DNA of 12,053 nucleotides from an uncultured Lachnospiraceae bacterium (GTDB lineage: Bacteria > Bacillota_A > Clostridia > Lachnospirales > Lachnospiraceae). The DNA lies in contig CAMWMM010000099.1 of the NCBI GenBank assembly GCA_947175285.1, forward strand, positions 1 to 12,053. The letters are read 5' to 3'. Shown here piece after piece: positions 1 to 6,936 of this stretch (the stretch's first letter is position 1; each line of letters opens with the position of its first letter). Under the pieces are notes generated by a model. That model saw nothing but the letters and a program-made list of their open reading frames with translations, was not told the origin of the DNA and ran no database searches. Made by a program: the position numbers and the translations under genes.

Positions 1-1395
1 AATAATGCTTCCCGGTTAGAGACGAATTTCATCATTATTCTGAATGATAATAATATGTCAATTTCTGAAAATGTAGGCGGTGTCTCCAAATATCTGAACA
101 ATATCAGAACGGCTGATATGTATTTGGATTTAAAGGAGGGCGTTTATAATTCCCTGCACGGAAAATCAAAATACGGTGACAAGGTAGTATCGCAGATACG
201 GCGTGCCAAGAGCAGTTTTAAGCAGTTGGTTGTACCGGGAATGTTCTTTGAAGATATGGGAATTACTTATCTGGGACCGGTAGACGGACATGACATAACT
301 GCAATGATGCGTATGCTGCGGGAAGCGAGAAAAATCAGAGGAGCGGTACTGATTCATGCAATTACCCAGAAAGGCAGAGGATACACGCCTGCGGAAAGAC
401 ATCCGGCGAGATTCCACGGTGCGGAACCGTTTGATATTGAGACCGGTATTCCGAGTACGCCGAGAACGAAAGCAAACTATACGGATATTTTTTCCACGGT
501 AATGTGCAAACTGGGGCAGCGGGATGAAAAAGTGGTTGCCATTACGGCTGCCATGCCGGACGGAACCGGTTTAAAACGTTTCCGGAACATGTATCCGGAC
601 AGATTCTTTGACGTAGGCATTGCGGAAGAACATGCGGTTACGTTTGCGGCAGGTCTGGCGGCGGGAGGGCTGAAACCGATTGTGGCAGTTTATTCCTCTT
701 TTTTACAAAGGGCATATGACCAGATACTGCATGATGTTTGTATTCAGAATCTTCCTGTTGTTTTTGCAATTGACAGAGCCGGTTTGGTGGGAAGCGACGG
801 CGAGACGCATCAGGGTATCTTTGATTTGTCCTATTTGTCTTCGATACCAAATATGCACATTATGGCGCCTAAGAATAAATGGGAACTGTCCGATATGATT
901 AAGTTTGCTGTTTCTTTTGTAGCGCCGATTGCTATACGATATCCACGCGGGGAGGCATTTGACGGTTTAGGAGACTATAGAGAGCCGATTGTCTACGGAA
1001 AGAGCGAAAAAATATATGAAGAAAAGGATATCATGCTGCTTGCAGTGGGCAGTATGGTGAAAGTGGCGTTGGATGTGCGGGCACAGTTGAAAGAAATGGG
1101 ATACTCCTGTTCTTTGACGAACGCTAGATTTGTAAAGCCGATTGATGAAGAGGCGGTAAGAGACGCATGCAAGGGGCATAAGCTCATTGTAACGATGGAG
1201 GAAAACGTTGCAAGCGGCGGGTTCGGTGAGAAAGTACGAGCTTACACGGATACTCTGCATGAAAAAACGAAAGTGCTTCGTATTGCCCTTCCGGACGAAT
1301 ATGTGGAGCATGGCAATGTGGAACTGCTGAAAAAAGAGGTCGGTATTGATGCGGACTCCATTGTGAAAAAGATTGTGGCGGAGTATATAGTGTGA
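1..1395 (+). CDS. dxs: 1-deoxy-D-xylulose-5-phosphate synthase, 5' end outside the window
   Basis: DXS condenses pyruvate and glyceraldehyde 3-phosphate, using thiamine diphosphate, to make DXP. This is the first step of the MEP isoprenoid pathway and also feeds thiamine and pyridoxal synthesis. The frame is open from base 1, with 464 residues visible. The first ones (NNASRLETNF, then ILNDN and MSIS) match the segment just after the thiamine-diphosphate GDG motif, so roughly 155-160 N-terminal residues are missing compared with the usual ~620. The ATG at 55 is internal. The pyrimidine-binding domain shows GIAEEHAVTFAAGLA, with the expected catalytic Glu at visible residue 209. The C-terminal transketolase domain follows, with YPRGEA and the MEENVASGGFGE segment. 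The family assignment is secure. In many Firmicutes dxs precedes tlyA and argR/recN, as here. No damage is visible in the part present. Confidence 0.97.
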   Translation, partial: NNASRLETNFIIILNDNNMSISENVGGVSKYLNNIRTADMYLDLKEGVYNSLHGKSKYGDKVVSQIRRAKSSFKQLVVPGMFFEDMGITYLGPVDGHDITAMMRMLREARKIRGAVLIHAITQKGRGYTPAERHPARFHGAEPFDIETGIPSTPRTKANYTDIFSTVMCKLGQRDEKVVAITAAMPDGTGLKRFRNMYPDRFFDVGIAEEHAVTFAAGLAAGGLKPIVAVYSSFLQRAYDQILHDVCIQNLPVVFAIDRAGLVGSDGETHQGIFDLSYLSSIPNMHIMAPKNKWELSDMIKFAVSFVAPIAIRYPRGEAFDGLGDYREPIVYGKSEKIYEEKDIMLLAVGSMVKVALDVRAQLKEMGYSCSLTNARFVKPIDEEAVRDACKGHKLIVTMEENVASGGFGEKVRAYTDTLHEKTKVLRIALPDEYVEHGNVELLKKEVGIDADSIVKKIVAEYIV

Positions 1396-1473
1396 AAAAT
1401 AGATTTTTCAACCGAACTTGTTCGGTTTACGCAAGTTTGTGCAGGCGTTGATAACGCCTTTGCCCAAACTCGC
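1393..1473 (+). other. Cluster of three hairpins between dxs and tlyA
   Basis: Three consecutive inverted repeats start at the dxs stop codon. The first is TGAAAAAT/ATTTTTCA (1393-1400 with 1403-1410). The second is AACCGAAC/GTTCGGTT (1410-1417 with 1420-1427). The third is a longer imperfect hairpin, 1431-1473: its outer arms GCAAGTTTG and CAAACTCGC have one mismatch, and its inner perfect arms AGGCGTT and AACGCCT are separated by GAT. No run of T follows the third stem, so it is not a canonical intrinsic terminator. Possible roles are transcript-end protection, RNA processing, a weak terminator, or a dispersed palindromic repeat. The pairing is read directly from the sequence; the function is unknown. 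Confidence 0.6.
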
Positions 1474-1498
1474 AAGCTGAGTAAGAATGGGGATTATA

Positions 1499-2386
1499 AT
1501 GAAAGAACGATTGGATGTATTGCTTGTCAAACAGGGGCTTGCGCCGTCCAGAGAAAAGGCGAAAGCGATTATCATGACAGGCAGTGTATATGTAGACGGA
1601 CAGCGGGAAGATAAGGCCGGCGCCGCTTTTGAAGAAGAAAAAGTTCATATTGAAGTAAAAGGCGGTTCTCAGAAGTATGTCAGCAGGGGCGGTCTGAAAC
1701 TGGAAAAGGCAATGGAGACATTTACGATTAGTTTAGAACATACCGTCTGCATGGATATAGGAGCTTCCACAGGCGGTTTTACGGACTGCATGCTGCAAAA
1801 CGGAGCGGATAAAGTATATTCCGTAGATGTAGGACATGGGCAGCTTGCATGGAAACTGCGTCAGGATGAACGGGTTGTTTGTATGGAAAAAACAAATTTC
1901 CGCTATATGAAGCCGGAAGATATAGCTGACAGGCTGGATTTTGCATCTGTTGACGTCTCTTTTATTTCTCTGACAAAGATATTGATTCCGGCAAGGAACT
2001 TACTAAAAGAAAAGGGACATATCGTATGTCTGATTAAACCCCAGTTTGAAGCGGGCAGAGAAAAAGTCGGGAAAAAAGGGGTTGTCAGAGAACCGCAGAT
2101 TCACGAAGAAGTGATTCGGAAAATTGTTGTTTATGCGGATATGGTTGGATTTATTGTAAAAGAACTTACATTTTCCCCGGTCAAAGGACCGGAGGGAAAT
2201 ATTGAATATCTGCTCTTTTTGGAGAAAAAAGAGGAACTTTCGGAAGAAATTCTTTCCCAGACAGAGACGGAAGCCGAGAAAATGCTTCAGGATATTCTTT
2301 CTGAAACTGAGGGAAAGCATTTGCCTGAATCTGTGGATATGCTGATTGTGGATACGGTAGCGCAGGCTCATCAGGTTTTGGATTAA
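1499..2386 (+). CDS. tlyA: TlyA/YqxC-family S4-domain rRNA 2'-O-methyltransferase
   Basis: This family methylates ribose 2'-OH groups on rRNA. The mycobacterial member modifies a cytidine in each subunit and gives capreomycin sensitivity; targets in Clostridia are inferred. The start at 1499 is preferred over the in-frame ATG at 1487 because that ATG overlaps the GGGG ribosome binding site. This gives 295 residues beginning MKERLDVLLVKQGLAPSREK. Residues ~1-60 form an S4 RNA-binding domain. An FtsJ/RrmJ-like methyltransferase follows, with the SAM motif DIGASTGGFTDC from residue 86, VDVGHGQLAW, Asp152 in SVDVSF, Lys180 in LIKPQFEAG, and SPVKGPEGNIEYL. Residues ~240-282 form a Glu-rich stretch, making the protein somewhat longer than the usual ~270-280. 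NadK starts 12 bases downstream, so the two are probably co-transcribed. Confidence 0.93.
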   Translation: MKERLDVLLVKQGLAPSREKAKAIIMTGSVYVDGQREDKAGAAFEEEKVHIEVKGGSQKYVSRGGLKLEKAMETFTISLEHTVCMDIGASTGGFTDCMLQNGADKVYSVDVGHGQLAWKLRQDERVVCMEKTNFRYMKPEDIADRLDFASVDVSFISLTKILIPARNLLKEKGHIVCLIKPQFEAGREKVGKKGVVREPQIHEEVIRKIVVYADMVGFIVKELTFSPVKGPEGNIEYLLFLEKKEELSEEILSQTETEAEKMLQDILSETEGKHLPESVDMLIVDTVAQAHQVLD

Positions 2387-2398
2387 ATGGAGATTGAC

Positions 2399-3235
2399 AT
2401 GAAACATTTTTTTCTGATTACGAATGAGGCAAAAGACCCGGAATATCGTTATACAAGGGAAATTACATCATACTTAGAAGCGCACGATGCCAAAGTGGCA
2501 GGAGTGGTAAGCGGCAAAAAGACGGAGCATATGAAACTTCCGGCAGAGATAGACTGTGTTATTGTGCTGGGCGGAGACGGTACTTTATTAAAAGCGGCAA
2601 GGGATATTGTAGAATATGAAATTCCGCTGATTGGTATCAACCTTGGAACACTCGGATATCTGGCGGAAGTGGAAATCAGCAATATCGAAAGTGCGCTTGA
2701 CAAGCTGATTCACGGGGAATATACCAAAGAAGAGCGAATGATGCTTGCCGGAAGCGTGTTTGAGAAAGACACGGAAGCGGAAAATAATTTTGCCCTCAAT
2801 GATATTGTGATTTCGAGGTGCGGTTCTTTACAGATTCTGCAATTTGATATTTATGTGAATGGCAGATTTTTAAACAGTTATAGTGCAGATGGCATGATTG
2901 TGGCAACGCCGACGGGGTCTACCGGATATAATTTGTCTGCAGGCGGTCCGATTGTGGAGCCGGGAGCACAGCTATTGTTGCTGACGCCGATTTGTCCGCA
3001 TACACTTAATACCAGAAGCATTGTTTTATCACCGGAAGACGAAGTGACGATAGAGATTCCGCCAGGGAAAGAGCAGGCAGTGCAGACGGTTGAGGCGAAC
3101 TTTGACGGAACGCACAAGGTCACATTAAAAACCGGAGATAAAATTATCATAAAGAAAGCTGTGGTAACAACGGAGATATTGAAACTGAACACGGAAAGCT
3201 TTCTTGAAATCCTTCATAAGAAGATGGGCGATTAG
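2399..3235 (+). CDS. nadK: NAD kinase
   Basis: The enzyme phosphorylates NAD to NADP in the cytosol and sets the NADPH supply. The preferred start is ATG 2399, 278 residues, six bases after the GGAG at 2389-2392. An in-frame ATG at 2387 directly abuts the tlyA stop codon but lacks its own ribosome binding site. Diagnostic motifs are GGDGT at residues 58-62 (catalytic loop and nucleotide binding), GINLGTLGYLAEVE, the conserved NDIVI, and the second NAD-binding block ADGMIVATPTGSTGYNLSAG followed by GGPIVEP. ICPHTLNTRSIVLS lies near the C-terminus. Length and motif order fit bacterial NadK. It sits between tlyA and argR as in many Clostridia. No defects are visible. Confidence 0.96.
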   Translation: MKHFFLITNEAKDPEYRYTREITSYLEAHDAKVAGVVSGKKTEHMKLPAEIDCVIVLGGDGTLLKAARDIVEYEIPLIGINLGTLGYLAEVEISNIESALDKLIHGEYTKEERMMLAGSVFEKDTEAENNFALNDIVISRCGSLQILQFDIYVNGRFLNSYSADGMIVATPTGSTGYNLSAGGPIVEPGAQLLLLTPICPHTLNTRSIVLSPEDEVTIEIPPGKEQAVQTVEANFDGTHKVTLKTGDKIIIKKAVVTTEILKLNTESFLEILHKKMGD

Positions 3236-3352
3236 TGTGAAGAGAAGTTCTAAGACTTACAGCAAGGGCTGTTTCGCCAAGAACTTCTAAAGCTTCACAC
3301 AGAAGAATGCCTATAATGCGGCATTCTTCATGAGATTCCGCGAAGCGGAATC
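3235..3352 (+). other. Structured nadK-argR gap: long bulged stem plus two perfect hairpins
   Basis: Three strong stems fill the 129-base gap. (a) The left arm 3235-3251 (GTGTGAAGAGAAGTTCT) pairs with AGAACTTCT 3280-3288 and CTTCACAC 3293-3300, leaving a four-base bulge. Its loop contains a small hairpin, ACAGC/GCTGT (3259-3263 with 3268-3272). (b) GAAGAATGCC 3302-3311 pairs perfectly with GGCATTCTTC 3320-3329. (c) GATTCCGC 3334-3341 pairs perfectly with GCGGAATC 3345-3352 across a GAA loop, ending three bases before the argR GGAGG. None is followed by a T-run. This could be a leader or processing element for argR-recN, or dispersed palindromic repeats. It matches no riboswitch class I can recognise. 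Confidence 0.6.
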
Positions 3353-3364
3353 ATGGAGGTTAGA

Positions 3365-3817
3365 GTGAAAAAAAACAGACATGAAAAAATCATAGAATTG
3401 ATAGAAAATAATGAAATTGAAACACAGGAGGAACTGGCTGACAGACTGCGAACCGAGGGGTATCAGGTCACGCAGGCAACGGTTTCAAGAGATATCAGGG
3501 AGTTGAAACTTTCTAAAATCGCAGGAGCGGGCGGCAGACAGAAATATGCGGTATTTGACAGGGAAGATGAACAGTTGGGAGATAAATATATCCGTGTTTT
3601 AAAAGACGGGTATGTTTCCATGGATATGGCACAGAATATTCTTGTTATGAAAACGGTTTCAGGCATGGCAATGGCGGTTGCGGCTTCGGTGGATGCCATG
3701 AAAATGCCGGAAATCGTCGGCTGTATTGCCGGAGACGATACGATTATGATAGCAGTAAGAACGGTAGAAGATACGATACTTGTTATGGATAAAATAGAGA
3801 AAATGATAGGTACTTAA
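3365..3817 (+). CDS. argR: Arginine repressor ArgR/AhrC
   Basis: This is a hexameric, arginine-responsive DNA-binding regulator of arginine synthesis and catabolism. The chosen start is GTG 3365 (150 residues, typical of the family), five bases after the GGAGG at 3355-3359. An in-frame ATG at 3353 overlaps that ribosome binding site and would add four unconserved residues. Residues 1-~70 form the winged helix-turn-helix, with recognition helix ATVSRDIRELKL at 38-49. The C-terminal oligomerisation and arginine-binding domain shows GCIAGDDTIMI from residue 119, with the paired Asp residues 124-125 expected to contact arginine. Four bases separate it from recN, as in B. subtilis ahrC-recN, so the pair is probably co-transcribed. 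The hairpins directly upstream may affect its expression. Confidence 0.96.
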   Translation: MKKNRHEKIIELIENNEIETQEELADRLRTEGYQVTQATVSRDIRELKLSKIAGAGGRQKYAVFDREDEQLGDKYIRVLKDGYVSMDMAQNILVMKTVSGMAMAVAASVDAMKMPEIVGCIAGDDTIMIAVRTVEDTILVMDKIEKMIGT

Positions 3818-3821
3818 AATT

Positions 3822-5507
3822 ATGTTAGTAAGTTTATATGTAAAAAATCTTGCATTAATTGATGAGACGGAAGTATATTTCGGGAATGGTCTGAATATAC
3901 TGACGGGTGAAACAGGAGCCGGCAAATCAATCATTATCGGCTCAGTGAATCTTGCGCTCGGCGCTAAGGCGGAAAAAGAGCTGATTCGTACCGGGGCGGA
4001 TTATGCGCTTATCGAACTGGTTTTTCAGGTAGAAAAAGAAAAGCAGCGTCAGAAAATACAGGAATTGGAACTGCCGATGGAAGAGGACGGAACGGTTATT
4101 CTGCAAAGAAGAATTATGCCTGCAAAATCCGTGTGCAAAGTCGGCGGTGAGACGGTCAGTGCGAAACAGGTAAGGGAACTTGCGGAGATTTTAATTGATA
4201 TTCATGGACAGCATGAACATCAATCCCTGTTAAAAACCGGAAAACAGTTGGAAATACTGGATGATTATGCCGGAGAAGAACTCGACGAGCCAAAGCGGAA
4301 GCTAAAGAAAAGTTATGAGCGGTATAAAGAAGTGACGGGACAGCTTTCTGAAAATGATATTGATGAAGAATCCAGAAAACGGGATGCTGCTCTTGCGGAA
4401 TTTGAAGTGCACGAAATTGAAGAAGCCTCGCTTTCTATTGGGGAAGACGAAACATTAGAGAAATCTTACCGGAAGCTCATAAACGGACAAAAAATACAGG
4501 AAGCGGTGACGATTGCCCATCAGATGAGCGGTTATGAGAACGGCGGCGCGGGAGATGTCATTGGCAGGGCGCTTAGAGAAATGCGTGTGGTAGCCTCTTA
4601 TGATGAAACGCTGCAGGACTTTGAGAGGCAATTATTGGATATTGATGCACTTCTCAATGATTACAACAGAGCAGCAGCAGATTATTTGTCCAATCTGGAG
4701 TATGATGGGGAGTTGTTTGCACAGGTAGAAAAAAGACTGGATTTGGTAAATCACTTAAAATCAAAATACGGAAATACGATAGAAGAAATTTTAGCTTATC
4801 AGGAGAAACAGCAGGAAAAACTGGAAAAATATCAAAATTATGATGATTACAGAGAGAAGCTGCAGCAGGAGGAGCGGACATTAAAAAAAGAACTGTTAGA
4901 GTTATGTGATGAAATTTCACAAATCCGCAGCCGCTATGCCGAAAACTTGTCGCAGGCCATAAAAAAGGCATTGATAGATTTGAATTTTATTGATGTGGCA
5001 TTTGAAATCAAAGTAGAGCCTGAGACGGATAAAATCAGCGCAAACGGCTATGACCAGATAACTTTTATGATATCTGTGAATCCGGGAGAGGCGCTAAAGC
5101 CGCTGTCACAGATTGCAAGCGGCGGAGAACTGTCCCGTGTTATGCTTGCGCTAAAGACCGTATCGGCAGACAGGGATGAGATTGACACATTTATTTTTGA
5201 TGAAATTGATACGGGAATCAGCGGGAAAACAGCATGGAAAGTATCTGAGAAGATGGGGATTCTTGGTAAAGAGCATCAAATTATTTGTATTACGCACCTG
5301 CCTCAGATTGCCGCAATGGCGGATACCCATTTCCTGATTGAAAAGAATGTGATAGAAGAACATACGGCAACGCAGATTCGTGAACTGACTGAAACGGAAA
5401 GCATAGAAGAACTTGCCAGAATGCTTGGAGGAGCCGCCATTACGGAAAATGTTTTAAATAATGCAAAAGAAATGAAAGATTTGGCAAGAAAATCAAAGCA
5501 ATATTAA
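3822..5507 (+). CDS. recN: DNA repair protein RecN
   Basis: RecN is an SMC-like ATPase recruited early to DNA double-strand breaks, where it helps bring ends together for RecA-mediated repair. The 561 residues are close to those of known RecN proteins (about 550-575). The N-terminal half-ATPase has Walker A GETGAGKS at residues 29-36, followed by the RecN-typical DIHGQHEHQSLL. The middle, about residues 150-370, is charged and coiled-coil-like (many K, E and Q). The C-terminal half has signature SGGELSRVM from residue 433 and Walker B FIFDEIDTG with Asp460 and Glu461, then CITHLPQIAAMAD. The start ATG lies four bases after the argR stop codon and has only a weak AGG upstream, which suggests translational coupling to argR. 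The gene is intact. Confidence 0.97.
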   Translation: MLVSLYVKNLALIDETEVYFGNGLNILTGETGAGKSIIIGSVNLALGAKAEKELIRTGADYALIELVFQVEKEKQRQKIQELELPMEEDGTVILQRRIMPAKSVCKVGGETVSAKQVRELAEILIDIHGQHEHQSLLKTGKQLEILDDYAGEELDEPKRKLKKSYERYKEVTGQLSENDIDEESRKRDAALAEFEVHEIEEASLSIGEDETLEKSYRKLINGQKIQEAVTIAHQMSGYENGGAGDVIGRALREMRVVASYDETLQDFERQLLDIDALLNDYNRAAADYLSNLEYDGELFAQVEKRLDLVNHLKSKYGNTIEEILAYQEKQQEKLEKYQNYDDYREKLQQEERTLKKELLELCDEISQIRSRYAENLSQAIKKALIDLNFIDVAFEIKVEPETDKISANGYDQITFMISVNPGEALKPLSQIASGGELSRVMLALKTVSADRDEIDTFIFDEIDTGISGKTAWKVSEKMGILGKEHQIICITHLPQIAAMADTHFLIEKNVIEEHTATQIRELTETESIEELARMLGGAAITENVLNNAKEMKDLARKSKQY

Positions 5508-5528
5508 ATTAAAATCGAAATTTTTTCA

Positions 5529-5535
5529 CATACTA
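5529..5535 (+). promoter_or_regulatory. Possible sigma-G -10 element for spoIVB
   Basis: CATACTA matches the forespore sigma-G -10 consensus (CATWMTA). It lies 62 bases upstream of spoIVB, and B. subtilis spoIVB is known to be sigma-G dependent. No convincing -35 is seen: AAATT at 5506-5510 has the right spacing but poor bases. A transcript starting about seven bases downstream would begin within the left arm of the recN terminator and so escape it. Low confidence. Confidence 0.25.
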
Positions 5536-5536
5536 A

Positions 5537-5566
5537 AAAGGACATACACATGTATGTTCTTTTTTT
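5537..5566 (+). terminator. Intrinsic terminator after recN
   Basis: The inverted repeat GGACATACA (5540-5548) pairs with TGTATGTTC (5551-5559), with one G-U pair. It is preceded by an A-run and followed directly by seven T (5560-5566). It lies 32 bases after the recN stop codon and probably ends the dxs/argR-recN transcript. The inverted repeat is moderately GC-poor, so read-through into spoIVB is plausible. Confidence 0.75.
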
Positions 5567-5597
5567 CATGTGATAAGAAGCGGAAAGGAACACGAAA

Positions 5598-6869
5598 ATG
5601 ACAGATTATAGAATAAGAAGATATCGCAGATTTTTATATATACTATTAACTGCCGGACTCATTGCATTAATGATAACCGTATATATGGATTATTGGAAAA
5701 AAGTGCCGTCTACGATTAAAATCCGTGCAGGAGTCGAACAGGAACTTGATTTTCGTGTACCGGCATCCGGTGAAATATATCAGGACGAAGCGATAGAGAG
5801 TCTTTCAAGTCAGGTAGAGAGCATTCATGTTAATTTTTCCAAAGGTGTTACACTAAGGGCGAATCAGATTGACCATTATACGATGGACTTGAAATTATTC
5901 GGTATTCTTCCATATAAAAGTGTAGACATTCAGGTTATTCAGGATACCACACTGATACCGTCGGGTATACCAATCGGAATTTATGTAAAAACGGACGGTG
6001 TGCTGGTGGTAGGCATCGGAGAGTTTGAAAATCCAAGCGGGGAAACGGTTTCTCCGGCACAATATATTTTGCAGAGTGGTGACTATATTCTGGATGTCAA
6101 TGGCGAGAAAGTAGAAAATAAAAAACACTTTGTACAGATGATATCAGATTCCGAAGGCGAAGAAATGATTATGACATTACGGCGTGGAGAAGAGATTACC
6201 GAAGTTAAAATAAAGCCGGAGTGTAATCAGAACGAGGAATGGAAGCTTGGCATTTGGATTCGTGACAATGCACAGGGAATTGGTACATTGACTTATGTAG
6301 ATACGGACGATACATTTGGAGCCCTTGGGCATGGCATCAATGATGTGGATACTTCCACACTTATGCGGCTGGACGAGGGTACTTTATATAAAACGGAAAT
6401 CGTAGGTATTACAAGAGGAACGGATGGATCTCCCGGAGAACTGACAGGATATATCGCATATGAGAATGAGAATATCATTGGAGAGATTACCGAGAATACG
6501 GCGGAGGGTATTTTTGGTACTTTAAAAGATGAAATCGTGCAGCAGACACCTTATGAGGCAATTCCGATTGCCTTAAAGCAGGAAGTGCAGATTGGAGCGG
6601 CACAGATTATCTGTTCAGTCACCGGAGAACCTAAGTATTATGATATTGAGATTACGGAACTGCACCTTGAAGACGGCAATGTAAACAGAGGACTGGTAAT
6701 AAAAATTACGGATGAGGAACTTTTAAGTTTAACGGGAGGTATTATTCAGGGAATGAGCGGAAGTCCCATCATCCAGAACGGCAAACTGGTCGGCGCGGTA
6801 ACGCATGTGCTTGTTCAGGATGCGGCAAGCGGATATGGTATTTTTATTGAAAATATGCTAGTGCAGTAG
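5598..6869 (+). CDS. spoIVB: SpoIVB sporulation serine protease (S55) with PDZ domain
   Basis: SpoIVB is secreted from the forespore into the intermembrane space. There it cleaves SpoIVFA to trigger activation of the pro-sigma-K protease in the mother cell. It has 423 residues (B. subtilis ~426), and its ATG follows an AAAGGAA ribosome binding site. A basic N-terminus (RIRRYRR) precedes one membrane segment at about residues 12-30. A PDZ domain spans about residues 110-205 (GIPIGIYVKTDGVLV through LQSGDYILDVNGEKV). The peptidase domain follows, with catalytic His245 in FGALGHGI and nucleophile Ser389 in GMSGSPI, then GAVTHVL and YGIFIE. The catalytic residues are intact. In spore formers spo0A normally follows directly; here pseudogenes intervene. 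Confidence 0.96.
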   Translation: MTDYRIRRYRRFLYILLTAGLIALMITVYMDYWKKVPSTIKIRAGVEQELDFRVPASGEIYQDEAIESLSSQVESIHVNFSKGVTLRANQIDHYTMDLKLFGILPYKSVDIQVIQDTTLIPSGIPIGIYVKTDGVLVVGIGEFENPSGETVSPAQYILQSGDYILDVNGEKVENKKHFVQMISDSEGEEMIMTLRRGEEITEVKIKPECNQNEEWKLGIWIRDNAQGIGTLTYVDTDDTFGALGHGINDVDTSTLMRLDEGTLYKTEIVGITRGTDGSPGELTGYIAYENENIIGEITENTAEGIFGTLKDEIVQQTPYEAIPIALKQEVQIGAAQIICSVTGEPKYYDIEITELHLEDGNVNRGLVIKITDEELLSLTGGIIQGMSGSPIIQNGKLVGAVTHVLVQDAASGYGIFIENMLVQ

Positions 6870-6879
6870 AGCCATTCTA

Positions 6880-6912
6880 TGATATTATTACCCTGTTTGT
6901 GAAATTATTACC
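6880..6912 (+). repeat. Two 13-bp direct repeats, 20-bp period
   Basis: TGATATTATTACC (6880-6892) and TGAAATTATTACC (6900-6912) are identical at 12 of 13 positions. They are separated by seven bases, so their starts are 20 bases apart, about two helical turns. They lie in the 67-base gap between spoIVB and the kinase pseudogene, 24 bases before its start. Tandem direct repeats about two turns apart are the typical layout of LytTR-regulator sites, but the sequence does not match the AgrA-type core. Operator function is inferred. Confidence 0.55.
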
Positions 6913-6936
6913 GGACAAAAAGAAGAGGGGTAAAAT

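Noticed and set aside
1393..1430. Intrinsic terminator after dxs
   Set aside because: The perfect hairpin AACCGAAC/GTTCGGTT is followed by TACGCAAG rather than T residues, so it was kept as an unassigned structure.
2003..2407. Reverse-strand open frame of 134 residues opposite tlyA
   Set aside because: Phe/Arg-rich shadow composition opposite conserved methyltransferase codons, with no ribosome binding site seen.
3312..3317. TATAAT as a -10 element for argR
   Set aside because: It is the loop of a perfect 10-bp hairpin and has no -35 at 16-18 bases upstream (AAAGCT).
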